This document shows, piece by piece, positions 33,558-42,475 of a stretch of DNA of 64,000 bases (positions within the stretch are counted from its first letter, which is position 1; the number at the start of each line of letters is the position of its first letter). Source of the stretch: Sagittula stellata E-37 (GTDB lineage Bacteria > Pseudomonadota > Alphaproteobacteria > Rhodobacterales > Rhodobacteraceae); contig NZ_CP155729.1 in the NCBI RefSeq assembly GCF_039724765.1, positions 4,287,501-4,351,500 on the forward strand, written 5' to 3'. The notes beneath the pieces were generated by a model that was not told the DNA's origin, ran no database searches, and was given only the letters and a program-made list of their open reading frames with translations. Position numbers and translations under genes: made by a program.

Positions 33558-34207
33558 CGATCAGACAATCTTGCGGCGCGGCTGCCATGCGGCCGCGTCG
33601 TGTTGCTTCACGGGCAGGGTGGCAGATCCGCCGTGTGTTCAGTTCCCGCGACACAGTGGGTGAGCGCGGCATTGCTTTCCTGCCCGCACGGCGCCCATCT
33701 GCGTCTTCCTCCACCGAACGCCTGACAGCGGACCGGCACCGGCCGCGCTGCTTCTCGGTCTGCCGAGTACGGCACCGCGCTATGCCCGGAATGGCTTGGG
33801 CGTGGGTCCTGCATGGCAAGATTCACCGACAGGACGGTATCTACGCTCAGATGAACGTCCCGATGGGAGGGATGATCCATAACGCCGCGCTGACCCGCCG
33901 CGAGCGGAGACCTCCATACCCCATTCACGACGACCGCGCACACCTGAACTGAACGAGCATGCGCTTGGCGGGCTGGGTCGTCTTGCACTTTGGCCCCAAG
34001 GGTCTGCAAGAACCCCAAAGACCGAGCTCATGCCTGCCCCCCAGCGGACTATCGGCAGATTAATCCACCAGACCGCGCCAGATCGTCATCTTCCGCTACG
34101 CCGTCGCGGTAAACGGCACGTATAGCTTCCCCAATACGGGCACGCTGAACGCAACGAGAGGTCCCCAAAGATCCGAAAACCACGTCGCCTTACCGACAGG
34201 AGCCGCC
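33558..34207. other. 650-base region without recognised gene
   Basis: Several frames stay open for 100-150 codons on both strands, but their translations show no family likeness and are Arg-rich, as expected from high G/C chance frames. The last about 60 bases hold the cupin promoter and its AGGAG site. No terminator, repeat or transposase remnant recognised. Confidence 0.4.
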
Positions 34208-34564
34208 ATGTCCAATCTCGTCGCACTCGACACCAGTCCTGGTTTCGCGCCCAGAGAATCCCTGCCCCTGCCGGAACGGCTGATCTCGGGAAGGCCCAGC
34301 TTCAAGACCTGGGCGCAGGACGAATCGCGCGGCGGTACGGTGTTGACCGGGATCTGGGAAGCCACGCCGGGTGAAACCCATTCGATCAAGGGGACGACCT
34401 TCGAATTCTGTCATATTCTGTCCGGCGCCATCGAGATCGAAGAAACGGGCGGCGAGACCCACAAATACAGCGCGGGCGACAGTTTCGTCATGAAACCCGG
34501 CTTCACAGGCGTGTGGCGCACGCTCGAAACCGTCCGCAAAATCTACGTTGTGGTTCAGGATTGA
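34208..34564 (+). CDS. cupin-domain protein (Cupin_3/DUF861 type)
   Basis: 118-residue single-domain cupin. Cupin motif 1-like FEFCHILSGAIEIEETGGETHKYSAGD and motif 2-like FVMKPGFTGVWRTLETVRKIYVV are clear, with WEATPGETHS earlier; the pattern is that of the ureidoglycine-hydrolase-like or EutQ-like small cupins. The start is supported by AGGAG 7-11 bases upstream. It lies 265 bases before the Dpp-type ABC operon and might belong to the same catabolic function; substrate unknown. Confidence 0.8.
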   Translation: MSNLVALDTSPGFAPRESLPLPERLISGRPSFKTWAQDESRGGTVLTGIWEATPGETHSIKGTTFEFCHILSGAIEIEETGGETHKYSAGDSFVMKPGFTGVWRTLETVRKIYVVVQD

Positions 34565-34631
34565 CCGCCGTTCGGGCCAACGGGATCGGTCGCGCGGACC
34601 GTCGTTCCGCCAGTAGTATATGCCTTACCCA

Positions 34632-34657
34632 GCGGCAGGAACGGCCTTTCCTGCTGC
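34632..34657. promoter_or_regulatory. imperfect 10-bp inverted repeat between cupin and ABC operon
   Basis: GCGGCAGGAA (34632-34641) and TTCCTGCTGC (34648-34657), 9 of 10 pairs, 6-base loop CGGCCT. Either a terminator for the cupin gene or an operator for the ABC operon. Confidence 0.35.
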
Positions 34658-34829
34658 GGCGTCCGTGGAAAACGACACCATCGTGCCCCCGTAACCGTCA
34701 CACTCGTTCCCATCGCGGCACATGTCTTCCGTCCGGTTCGGTGCCCAACCGATGAACCGCCCCAAAGAAACAGCCAAGCCCGGCGACACACGCCAAGGCC
34801 CGGCACGCAGCCAAGAGGAAACAGAGCCC

Positions 34830-36542
34830 ATGGTCGCAGGAGGTCACTCCGCATCCGCCCCCACCGTCGCCCTGTCGGTCCGCGATCTGACGGTGCGCCT
34901 GCCCGACGGGATGGAGCGGCATAACGCGATCGAGAACATCTCCTTCGATCTGCACCGCGGCCAGATCCTCTGCGTGATCGGCGAATCCGGCTCCGGCAAG
35001 TCGGTCACGGCGAACACTGTCATGGGGCTGCTGCCCAAGGCCATGACGACCAGTTCGGGGTCGATCACGCTGGAAGGCCGCGAGATCGTCGGCATGGGCG
35101 CCGAAGAGTTGCGCAGCATCCGTGGACGGGTCGTTTCGATGATCTTCCAGGACCCGCTCTCGGCGCTGAATCCGCTGATGACCGTGGGCGCGCAGATCGA
35201 CGAGGCAATGGCCGCGCATGGCGTCGGCTCGGTCGTGTCGCGCCGCGAACGCGCCATCGAGCTGCTAACCGAGGTCGGCCTGCCCGACCCGGCGCTGATG
35301 TACCACCAGTATCCCTTCCGGCTGTCCGGCGGGCAGCGGCAGCGGGTGATGATCGCCATGGCGCTTTCGCTGGAGCCCACGATCCTGATCGCCGACGAAC
35401 CGACCACTGCACTGGACGTGACCACGCAGGCGCAGATCCTGACGCTGATCAAGGACATCCAGCGCCGCAAGGGCATGAGCGTGATGTTCATCACCCATGA
35501 CTTCGGCGTCGTGGCCGAGATCGCCGACAGCGTCGTGGTGATGGAAAAGGGCCATGTCGTCGAACGCGGCAAGGCGGACAAGGTGCTGACCGCGCCGGAC
35601 CACCCCTATACCAAACGGTTGATCGCTGCGGTGCCGCATCTGAGCGCCGAAGACCAGACGCGCCCGACCGCCGCCGCGGAGGCCAAGCCGCTGCTTCAGG
35701 TTCACAACCTGGTCAAGACCTATCGCAGCGGGAGCCGCCTGTTGCGGACCGAACGCGTGGTGCCCGCCGTACAGGACGTGTCCTTCGAGGTGCGCCCCGG
35801 TCATACGCTTGGCGTTGTCGGAGAAAGCGGGTCGGGCAAATCTTCGCTCGGGCGGCTGCTCAATCGCCTGATGGACACCGATTCCGGCGCGATCGTCTTT
35901 GAGGGACGCGACATCGCCAAGCTGCCGGAATCCGTTTTCCGCAGCCTGCGACCGAAGATCCAGATGATCTTTCAGGATCCGTTCGCCTCGCTGAACCCCC
36001 GGATGACCGTGGGCACGATCCTCACGGTCGGACCGAAGGCGCACGGCATGCCGGCCAGGAAAGCACGGGACGAGGCCAAGGCCCTTCTCGACCTCGTCGG
36101 TCTCGATGCCCGCGCCTACGACCGCTACCCGCACGAGTTTTCCGGCGGACAGCGCCAGCGCATCGGCATTGCCCGCGCGCTGATGTTCAAGCCACAGCTT
36201 CTGATCGCCGACGAGGCGGTCTCGGCGCTGGACGTGTCGATCCAGGCACAGATTCTCGAACTGCTCGACCGGATCCAGCGGGATACCGGCGTGGCAATGA
36301 TCTTCATCACCCACGATCTGCGCGTCGCAAGCCAGATCTGCGACGAGATCGCGGTGATGCAGAAGGGCCGGATCGTCGAGTTCGGCCGCCCCTCGCAGAT
36401 CTTCTTCAATCCCACGGCCGACTACACGCGGGAATTGGTGGCAGCGATTCCGGGGGAACACTTCGACGACAAGACCAAGGCGCCTGCCCCGGCGGGCGAC
36501 CAGAAAATAGTCCATATTTCACAACAGGGGAAACAGACATGA
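34830..36542 (+). CDS. fused DppD-DppF ABC transporter ATP-binding protein
   Basis: 570 residues with two ABC domains in one chain, energising the peptide-type importer encoded next. Domain 1 (about 15-270) has Walker A GESGSGKSVTAN, signature LSGGQRQRVMIAMALS and Walker B LIADEPTTALD; domain 2 (about 290-560) has Walker A GESGSGKSSLGRLL, signature FSGGQRQRIGIARAL and LIADEAVSALD. Domain 2 Walker B glutamate is ADEAV, normal for the family. ATG 34830 with AGAGGA about 10 bases upstream is preferred over ATGs at 34752 and 34722, whose extra 26-36 residues are low-complexity. Overlaps the binding-protein gene by 4 bases. Confidence 0.92.
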   Translation: MVAGGHSASAPTVALSVRDLTVRLPDGMERHNAIENISFDLHRGQILCVIGESGSGKSVTANTVMGLLPKAMTTSSGSITLEGREIVGMGAEELRSIRGRVVSMIFQDPLSALNPLMTVGAQIDEAMAAHGVGSVVSRRERAIELLTEVGLPDPALMYHQYPFRLSGGQRQRVMIAMALSLEPTILIADEPTTALDVTTQAQILTLIKDIQRRKGMSVMFITHDFGVVAEIADSVVVMEKGHVVERGKADKVLTAPDHPYTKRLIAAVPHLSAEDQTRPTAAAEAKPLLQVHNLVKTYRSGSRLLRTERVVPAVQDVSFEVRPGHTLGVVGESGSGKSSLGRLLNRLMDTDSGAIVFEGRDIAKLPESVFRSLRPKIQMIFQDPFASLNPRMTVGTILTVGPKAHGMPARKARDEAKALLDLVGLDARAYDRYPHEFSGGQRQRIGIARALMFKPQLLIADEAVSALDVSIQAQILELLDRIQRDTGVAMIFITHDLRVASQICDEIAVMQKGRIVEFGRPSQIFFNPTADYTRELVAAIPGEHFDDKTKAPAPAGDQKIVHISQQGKQT

Positions 36543-38206
36543 CCAGCACCAAGAAGACCGGATCGGGCCTCACCAGGCGCCAGACACTGCGCATGATGGC
36601 CGCAGGCGGCGCAATCGGCATGGTGGCACCCAACCTCCTGGGCAAGCCCGCCTTCGCGCAGACACCTCCGTCTGAGCCCACGGGCCGCATCGTCGTCGGC
36701 CTGTCGCAGGAACCGACCGTGTTCAACCCGCTGATGCCGCACATCGAAACCGATGACGGCGTCGCCTTCTCTCTGTTCGACGCGCTGTTCCGCATCACGC
36801 CCGACGGCGAAATCGTTCCGAACCTCGCGACCGAGGTGCCGACGATCGACAACGGCGGCCTGTCCGAGGATGGCCTCGAATGGCGGATCAAGCTGCGCGA
36901 CGACGTCAAGTGGCACGACGGAGAACCCTTCACCGCCGAAGACGTGAAATTCACGCTCGAACTGATTGTCGATCCCGATTTCCGCGCTTGGCGCACCACA
37001 GGCCACGATCTGGTCCGCGACATCGAAGTCGTCTCTCCGACCGAGATCAAATGGCGGATGGAAGAGCCTTTCGCGCCCTACCTGTCGTTCCTGACCGAAA
37101 CCTTCATCCTGCCCGAACACATCCTGGGTCAGGCCGAAGATCCCAACGAGGCGCCGTTCAACCAGGCCCCCGTGGGCACCGGTGCATTTAAGTGGGACTC
37201 GCGTCAGCCCGGTGACAACCTCTCGTTGGTGGCCAACCCCGACTATCACGGCGACGGCCCCTACATCGAACAGCTTGTGTTCAAGTACATCCCGGACATG
37301 ACGGTGCTCTACACCCAGTTCCGCAGCGGCGAGATCGACCTGGTCGGCCAGGCCTACATCACCCCGGACAATTACGAAGAGGCCAAGGGCCTCGACGGGC
37401 GCGTCGTGACACTGGTGCCGCGCGGCACGCTCGAGTCGATCTACCTGAACCAGGCGCTGCCGGTGTTCCAGGACAAGGCGGTGCGCGAGGCGCTTTACTA
37501 TGCCATCGACCGCCAGTCGATCATCGACATCCTGTACTTCGGCGTCCCGAAACCAGCCGAGACCTTCATGCCTGAGACCTCGGCCTACTACAATCCGGAC
37601 CTGCCCGAGCAGGAGTTCGACCTCGACAAGGCCCGGAGCATCCTGGACGAGGCGGGCTGGGTGCCCGGGTCCGACGGCATCCGCGAAAAGGATGGCATGC
37701 GTCTGACCTTCTCCAACTCGACCACGACCGGCGCGCATCTGCGCGAGCAGACGCAGCAGTTCCTGCAGCAGACCTTTGCCGAAATCGGCGCGGAGATGAC
37801 CATCGAAAACCTGCCGCCGGCCGTGATGTGGGGCGACTTCTGGGGACAGTCCCAGTTCGAATCCACCATGGTAGGCATCACCTACCTGATCGGTTCGGAC
37901 CCGGATGTCACCAACCGCTTCCACTCCAAGGCAATCGCCGCGAAGAACGGCAGCGGGTCGAACAACGCGCAGTATTCGAACCCCAAAGTCGATGAACTTC
38001 TGGAGGAAGGCGCGCAGACGTTCGATGTCGAGCGGCGCAAGGAGATCTACAAGGAAGTGCAGGCGATCATCCGTGACGATCTGCCGTTCCTGCCGCTCTT
38101 CCGCTACACAAACGTGTACGGCCGCAAGGAAGGTCTCGAAGGGTTCGAGCCCAACCCGAACACCCGGACGGAGTCTTCGCACGCGGCCCTCTGGTACTGG
38201 GGCTGA
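36539..38206 (+). CDS. ABC transporter substrate-binding protein, dipeptide/oligopeptide class
   Basis: 555 residues, class C (SBP_bac_5) binding protein. A twin-arginine-like signal TRRQTLRMMAAGGAIGMVAPNLLG ends in FAQ. Family hallmarks: LSQEPTVFNPLMP, LRDDVKWHDGEPFTAEDVKFTLE, PVGTGAFKW, AVREALYYAIDRQSIIDILYFG and LPFLPLFRYTNVYGRKEGLEGF. It captures a peptide, opine or peptide-like ligand in the periplasm; specificity cannot be read from sequence. ATG overlaps the ATPase stop. A very strong hairpin follows, a common way to raise binding-protein mRNA over permease mRNA. Confidence 0.92.
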   Translation: MTSTKKTGSGLTRRQTLRMMAAGGAIGMVAPNLLGKPAFAQTPPSEPTGRIVVGLSQEPTVFNPLMPHIETDDGVAFSLFDALFRITPDGEIVPNLATEVPTIDNGGLSEDGLEWRIKLRDDVKWHDGEPFTAEDVKFTLELIVDPDFRAWRTTGHDLVRDIEVVSPTEIKWRMEEPFAPYLSFLTETFILPEHILGQAEDPNEAPFNQAPVGTGAFKWDSRQPGDNLSLVANPDYHGDGPYIEQLVFKYIPDMTVLYTQFRSGEIDLVGQAYITPDNYEEAKGLDGRVVTLVPRGTLESIYLNQALPVFQDKAVREALYYAIDRQSIIDILYFGVPKPAETFMPETSAYYNPDLPEQEFDLDKARSILDEAGWVPGSDGIREKDGMRLTFSNSTTTGAHLREQTQQFLQQTFAEIGAEMTIENLPPAVMWGDFWGQSQFESTMVGITYLIGSDPDVTNRFHSKAIAAKNGSGSNNAQYSNPKVDELLEEGAQTFDVERRKEIYKEVQAIIRDDLPFLPLFRYTNVYGRKEGLEGFEPNPNTRTESSHAALWYWG

Positions 38207-38218
38207 CGCCTAGCTCCT

Positions 38219-38251
38219 GCCGCCGCCCGCGCCCTCCCGGCGGGCGGCGGC
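38219..38251 (+). terminator. strong intercistronic stem-loop after the binding-protein gene
   Basis: Perfect 12-bp stem GCCGCCGCCCGC (38219-38230) / GCGGGCGGCGGC (38240-38251), 9-base loop, 13 bases after the stop and 37 before the permease start. No T-run follows, so it more likely stabilises upstream mRNA than stops transcription fully. Confidence 0.6.
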
Positions 38252-38287
38252 CTCTTCTGATACGCGAACCGTGACAAGGAGCGCCCC

Positions 38288-39238
38288 ATGGCCGCATTCC
38301 TCCTGAGCCGTTTCCTGCAAAGCGCCATCCTTTTGGTGATCGTCTCGATCATCGGCTTTACGGTGCTCAACCTGATGCCGGGCGGACCACTGTCGCAATA
38401 CGCGCTCGACCCCGGCATGACGCAAGAAGACATGGCGCGGATCACCGAGCAGCTGGGACTTAATCGCCCGTTGTACGTTCAGTATTTCGACTGGGCCTGG
38501 GGGCTCTTGCAGGGCGACTGGGGCAACTCGTTCCGCGATGGCCGCCCGGTAACGGCGGTGATCGCGAGGCACGTTCCGGCGACGCTGCTGCTGATGGGCT
38601 CCTCCTCGGTGATCGCGGTGGCCTTGGGCACCTGGATCGGCATCCGCGGCGCCACGCACCGCTACTCGGGCTTCGACTACATGGCGACGGTCGGCGCGAT
38701 GATTGCCCTGTCGATCCCCACCTTCTGGTTCGGCCTCATCGGCATCTACGTCTTCGCACTGCGGCTCGACTGGCTGCCCGCGGGCAATATGTACACCATC
38801 GGCGACGGGTCGGTGCTGAACTACCTGCACCATCTCATCCTGCCCTCGGTGGTCCTGGCGCTGGTGCATATCGCGATCTGGAGCCGCTTCATGCGCGGCG
38901 CCACGCTGGACGCGATCAGCCAGGAATTCGTCAAGACCGCCCGCGCCAAAGGCGTTTCCGAGCGCCGTGTCGTGATGAAGCACGTCGTCGGAAACGCGCT
39001 TCTTCCGATGATCACGCTGGCGGGCGTGCAGATCCCGTCGCTGCTGACCGGCGCGCTGGTGACCGAGACGGTCTTTACCTGGCCCGGCATGGGGCGGCTG
39101 TTCCTCGATAGCCTCGGCTACAGCGACTACCCGGTCGTGATGGGCCTCCTGATGTTCTCTGCCATGCTGACCATCGTCGCAAACCTCGTCGCCGACATCA
39201 CCGTTGCGCTGGTCGATCCGCGCATTCGCCTGGCCTGA
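38288..39238 (+). CDS. ABC transporter permease, DppB type
   Basis: 316-residue inner-membrane permease. First helix FLLSRFLQSAILLVIVSIIGFTVL, periplasmic segment PGGPLSQYALDPGMTQEDMARITEQLGLNRPL typical of DppB, five further helices, and an EAA loop EFVKTARAKGVSERRVVMKHVVGNALLPMIT that contacts the ATPase. CAAGGAG lies 7-13 bases before the ATG. Confidence 0.92.
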   Translation: MAAFLLSRFLQSAILLVIVSIIGFTVLNLMPGGPLSQYALDPGMTQEDMARITEQLGLNRPLYVQYFDWAWGLLQGDWGNSFRDGRPVTAVIARHVPATLLLMGSSSVIAVALGTWIGIRGATHRYSGFDYMATVGAMIALSIPTFWFGLIGIYVFALRLDWLPAGNMYTIGDGSVLNYLHHLILPSVVLALVHIAIWSRFMRGATLDAISQEFVKTARAKGVSERRVVMKHVVGNALLPMITLAGVQIPSLLTGALVTETVFTWPGMGRLFLDSLGYSDYPVVMGLLMFSAMLTIVANLVADITVALVDPRIRLA

Positions 39239-39260
39239 TCCCGCAACAAGGATTTCTCCC

Positions 39261-40142
39261 ATGTCCACCACCGACATCACCACGCCCCCACTACCCCGCT
39301 GGTGGCAAAGTCGCGTCGCGCGGCGGTTCTTCGGTCACCGTCTGGCCCTGCTGGGGCTGATCCTGATCTCGCTGCTGACATTGGCCTGTGTCTTCGGCCC
39401 CTATCTGCTGCCCTACGATTCACTCTACATCGACCTGCGGGCGCGCTTTGCGCCGCCGCTGACAGGGCAGCATTACCTCGGCACCGATCCGCTGGGCCGC
39501 GACATCGCCGCGCGGCTCTTGATGGCGGGCCGGATCTCGCTGCTGGTCGGGTTCTTCGCCATGCTCCTGGCGACGGTCATGGGCACGCTGATCGGGGTGA
39601 TCGCAGGCTATGGCGGGCGCACGGTCAACGCCGTTCTCATGCGCCTCGTCGACGGCTTCCTGTCCTTCCCGACGATCTTCCTGCTGCTGGCGCTCGCCGT
39701 GGCGCTGAAACCCAGCCCGGTGATGATCACCGTCATCATCGCCCTCACCGGATGGATGGAGGTCGCCCGCATCGTCGAGGCCGAAGTCCGGTCGCTGAAA
39801 GAGCGCGAATTCGTGCTGGCGGGCCGGATGCTGGGACTGGGTCAGGCGCACATGATGTTCCGCGAGATCCTACCCAACTGCATGGGGCCGATCATCGTGG
39901 CCGCGACGCTGACGGTGGCACGGGCGATCCTGCTGGAGGCCTACATCAGCTTCCTCGGCTTTGGCATCCAGCCGCCGCTGCCAAGCTGGGGCAACATGCT
40001 CAACGGCGCGCAGCAGTATCTGGGCTCCGCTCCTTGGCTGGCGATCATACCCGGCGCCGCGATCACCATCGCCGTGACCAGTTTCAACTTCATCGGCGAC
40101 GGGCTGCGCGATGCGCTCGACGTCCGCAACGACAACTTCTGA
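39261..40142 (+). CDS. ABC transporter permease, DppC type
   Basis: 293-residue partner permease. N-terminal helix RLALLGLILISLLTLACVFGPYLLPY, the DppC landmark HYLGTDPLGRDIAARLLMAGRISLLVGF, EAA loop REFVLAGRMLGLGQAHMMFREILPN and the C-terminal PSWGNMLNGAQQYL...FNFIGDGLRDALD. ATG 39261, 22 bases after dppB-like, preceded by AACAAGGA. Completes a four-protein importer with the fused ATPase. Confidence 0.92.
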   Translation: MSTTDITTPPLPRWWQSRVARRFFGHRLALLGLILISLLTLACVFGPYLLPYDSLYIDLRARFAPPLTGQHYLGTDPLGRDIAARLLMAGRISLLVGFFAMLLATVMGTLIGVIAGYGGRTVNAVLMRLVDGFLSFPTIFLLLALAVALKPSPVMITVIIALTGWMEVARIVEAEVRSLKEREFVLAGRMLGLGQAHMMFREILPNCMGPIIVAATLTVARAILLEAYISFLGFGIQPPLPSWGNMLNGAQQYLGSAPWLAIIPGAAITIAVTSFNFIGDGLRDALDVRNDNF

Positions 40143-40150
40143 GGCCTGAC

Positions 40151-41461
40151 ATGTCCCAAGACCCGCGCGCCGCCCGCAGCGCAACGCCCTACTGGTGGGA
40201 AGCCGCGCCGCCGGCGTCTCTGCCCCGGTCCCCGCTGCCGGCGAAGGTCGACGTGGCGATCGTCGGGGCCGGTTTCGCGGGGCTCTCCGCAGCCTTGGTG
40301 CTGGCGCGGGCGGGACGCTCGGTGGCGGCCTTCGACGCGATGAACCCCGGCGAGGGCGCCTCTTCGCGTAATGGCGGCATCACCAGCGGCAACATTCGCC
40401 CTAGCCTCGACTCGTTGATCAAGCGCTTCGGCAAGGAGACGGCCTATGCCATCGAAGCGGAAGGCAAGGTGGCTCGCAAGTTCCTGCGCGACCTGATCCA
40501 GACCGAGGGGCTGGCCTGCGACTACAAGCTGACCGGCGCCTTCAGTGGCGCCTTCGGCTTCGACCAGTACGATGCAGCGGCCCGCACCGCCGAAGGGCTG
40601 GGCAAGCGGCTGGGGATCGACATCTGCGCGGTGCCTCATGCTGAACAGCACAGCTACGTCGGCAGCGATCTTTATCGCGGCGGCACCTTGCGGATGGACA
40701 TCGGCGGACTGCATCCCGCGAAGTTCCACGCCGAGCTGCTGCGCATCACCCTGGCCGCCGGTGCAGCCGTACACGACCATACGCCGGTCACCGCGATCCA
40801 GCGCGAGGGCGAGACCTTCCGCGTCACCACCGCTGCCGGCACCGTTCAGGCACGGCAGGTCCTGGTCTGCACCAACGGCTACACCGACAAGGCACTGGCA
40901 TACCTGCAACGCCGTCTCGTGCCGGTGCGCAGCCGGATGATCGCCACAGAAGAACTGCCGCCCGAGGTCATGGCCCGCCTGATGCCCAAAGGCGTGATGC
41001 TGAGCGAAAAGCGCCAGATGGGCTTTTACTATCGCCCCTCGCCTGACGGGCGGCGCATTCTGCTGGGCGGGCGCGATTCCTCGCGCCAGGGCGATCCTCT
41101 GAAACCGACCCTGCGCCTGCGGGCCGGTCTGGCAGAGATCTTCCCCGAACTCGAAAACGTGAAACTGAGCCACAGCTGGTTCGGCAATGTGGCGATGCAC
41201 CGGGACATGGTGCCTCGGCTGTTCGAGCACGACGGTATGCTGTTCGCGACGGGGTTCTGCGGCTCCGGCGTGGTCTGGGCGCCCTGGGTGGGCAGCAGGG
41301 CAGCGCATCGTCTGCTGGGCGCCGAGGCTGGCAAGAGCGCCTTCGCCTTCCGCCCGCCCGCCGCGATCCCGCTGTATCGTGGCGACCCGTGGTTCCTGCC
41401 CGCGGTGCTCAAGGGCTTTACGCTGCAGGATCAATTTGCCATGCGCCGCGCGCGGCGTTGA
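40151..41461 (+). CDS. DAO-family FAD-dependent oxidoreductase (amine/amino-acid oxidase type), copy 1
   Basis: 436 residues. FAD-binding GAGFAGLSAALVLARAG near residue 37, the SSRNGG motif after the second strand typical of PuuB-like oxidases, and a C-terminal GFCGSGVVWAPWVG flavin segment. DAO-family enzymes oxidise the C-N bond of amines, N-substituted glycines or D-amino acids to imines. It follows the importer by 8 bases, so it probably attacks the imported compound first. Exact substrate unknown; PuuB, glycine oxidase or opine oxidase are alternatives. Confidence 0.88.
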   Translation: MSQDPRAARSATPYWWEAAPPASLPRSPLPAKVDVAIVGAGFAGLSAALVLARAGRSVAAFDAMNPGEGASSRNGGITSGNIRPSLDSLIKRFGKETAYAIEAEGKVARKFLRDLIQTEGLACDYKLTGAFSGAFGFDQYDAAARTAEGLGKRLGIDICAVPHAEQHSYVGSDLYRGGTLRMDIGGLHPAKFHAELLRITLAAGAAVHDHTPVTAIQREGETFRVTTAAGTVQARQVLVCTNGYTDKALAYLQRRLVPVRSRMIATEELPPEVMARLMPKGVMLSEKRQMGFYYRPSPDGRRILLGGRDSSRQGDPLKPTLRLRAGLAEIFPELENVKLSHSWFGNVAMHRDMVPRLFEHDGMLFATGFCGSGVVWAPWVGSRAAHRLLGAEAGKSAFAFRPPAAIPLYRGDPWFLPAVLKGFTLQDQFAMRRARR

Positions 41462-41479
41462 CCCTGGGGTGAGGACACA

Positions 41480-42472
41480 GTGACACTTTTGCTGACCAAG
41501 GAAGACGTGCGCGACCTGATCGAGATGCCCGCCGTCATCGAAGCGGTCGAGGCCGCCTTCCGCGCCTATAGCAGCGACGAGGTGGATCAGCCGTCCTACA
41601 TGGGCATCCACCTGTCGACCGAAGGTGCTGAAATCGACTTCAAGGCGGGCTACCACCGCAGCGGCGAACTGGTTTCTCTCAAAGCGTCATCCGGTGGTTT
41701 TCGCGACAACCTCGCGCGCTTCGGCCTTCCCAACGGCATGGGCACGGTGCTGCTGTTCGACGGCCAGAGCGGCGCGCTGACCTGCGTGATGGACGGCAGT
41801 CTTCTGACCGGTTTCCGTACCGGCGCGGCGGGTGCAGTGTCGGTGCGCGCGCTGGCGCGGCCGGACGCGCGCAGGCTGGCCGCCATCGGCACCGGCAACC
41901 AGGCACGCATGCAGATCCGCGCGATCCGCGAGGTGATGCAGATCGACGCCATTCATGCCTGGGGCCGTTCGCATGCGGGCGCCGAAGCCTTCGCGACAGA
42001 GATCGAGGCGACCTTTGGCATCCCGGTCACCGTCGAGGCCTCTGCCGAGCTCGCCGTGGCGCAGGCGGACGTTGTCGTCACCACGACCCGCGCCAGTGGT
42101 GTTGCCCTGCGGGCGGGTTGTCTGCGCCCCGGCACCCATGTGGTAGCCATCGGCGCGGATCAGCCGGGCAAGCAGGAACTCGATCCCGAACTCTTCCGCG
42201 ACGCCCGCATCGTGGTCGATGCCGCCGTGCAATGCGCCGAAAAGGGCGAGTTGCAACATGCCCTGAAGGCCGGGATCGTGGACGGTGCCCATGCCGAGAT
42301 CGGCGAGGTGCTGCTGGGCCGCAAGCCGGGCCGCGAGAGCGTCGAGCAGATCACCCTCTTCGATTCCACCGGCATGGCGATTCAGGACAACACCACGGCC
42401 GCGGCGATCCTGCGCCGTGCGCGCGAGCGCGGGATCGGCCAACCATTCGACTTTCTGACACAGGACCGCTGA
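41480..42472 (+). CDS. ornithine cyclodeaminase/mu-crystallin family protein (EutC-like or ketimine reductase-like)
   Basis: 330 residues. NAD-binding LAAIGTGNQARMQIRAI near 135, VVVTTTRASGVALRAG, and LFDSTGMAIQD near the C-terminus are standard for the family, with EIDFKAGYHRSGELVSLKASSG providing the substrate Arg/Lys positions. Members deaminate ornithine, dehydrogenate L-alanine or reduce cyclic ketimines. GTG start with TGAGGACA upstream, 18 bases after the oxidase. Next to a threonine-dehydratase-like gene, an arrangement also seen for EutB/EutC in hydroxyectoine gene clusters. Confidence 0.88.
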   Translation: MTLLLTKEDVRDLIEMPAVIEAVEAAFRAYSSDEVDQPSYMGIHLSTEGAEIDFKAGYHRSGELVSLKASSGGFRDNLARFGLPNGMGTVLLFDGQSGALTCVMDGSLLTGFRTGAAGAVSVRALARPDARRLAAIGTGNQARMQIRAIREVMQIDAIHAWGRSHAGAEAFATEIEATFGIPVTVEASAELAVAQADVVVTTTRASGVALRAGCLRPGTHVVAIGADQPGKQELDPELFRDARIVVDAAVQCAEKGELQHALKAGIVDGAHAEIGEVLLGRKPGRESVEQITLFDSTGMAIQDNTTAAAILRRARERGIGQPFDFLTQDR

Positions 42473-42475
42473 CCC

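Noticed and set aside
33587..34018. Possible decayed transposase or small gene in the gap before the cupin
   Set aside because: No transposase motif, terminal repeat or target duplication could be found on either strand.
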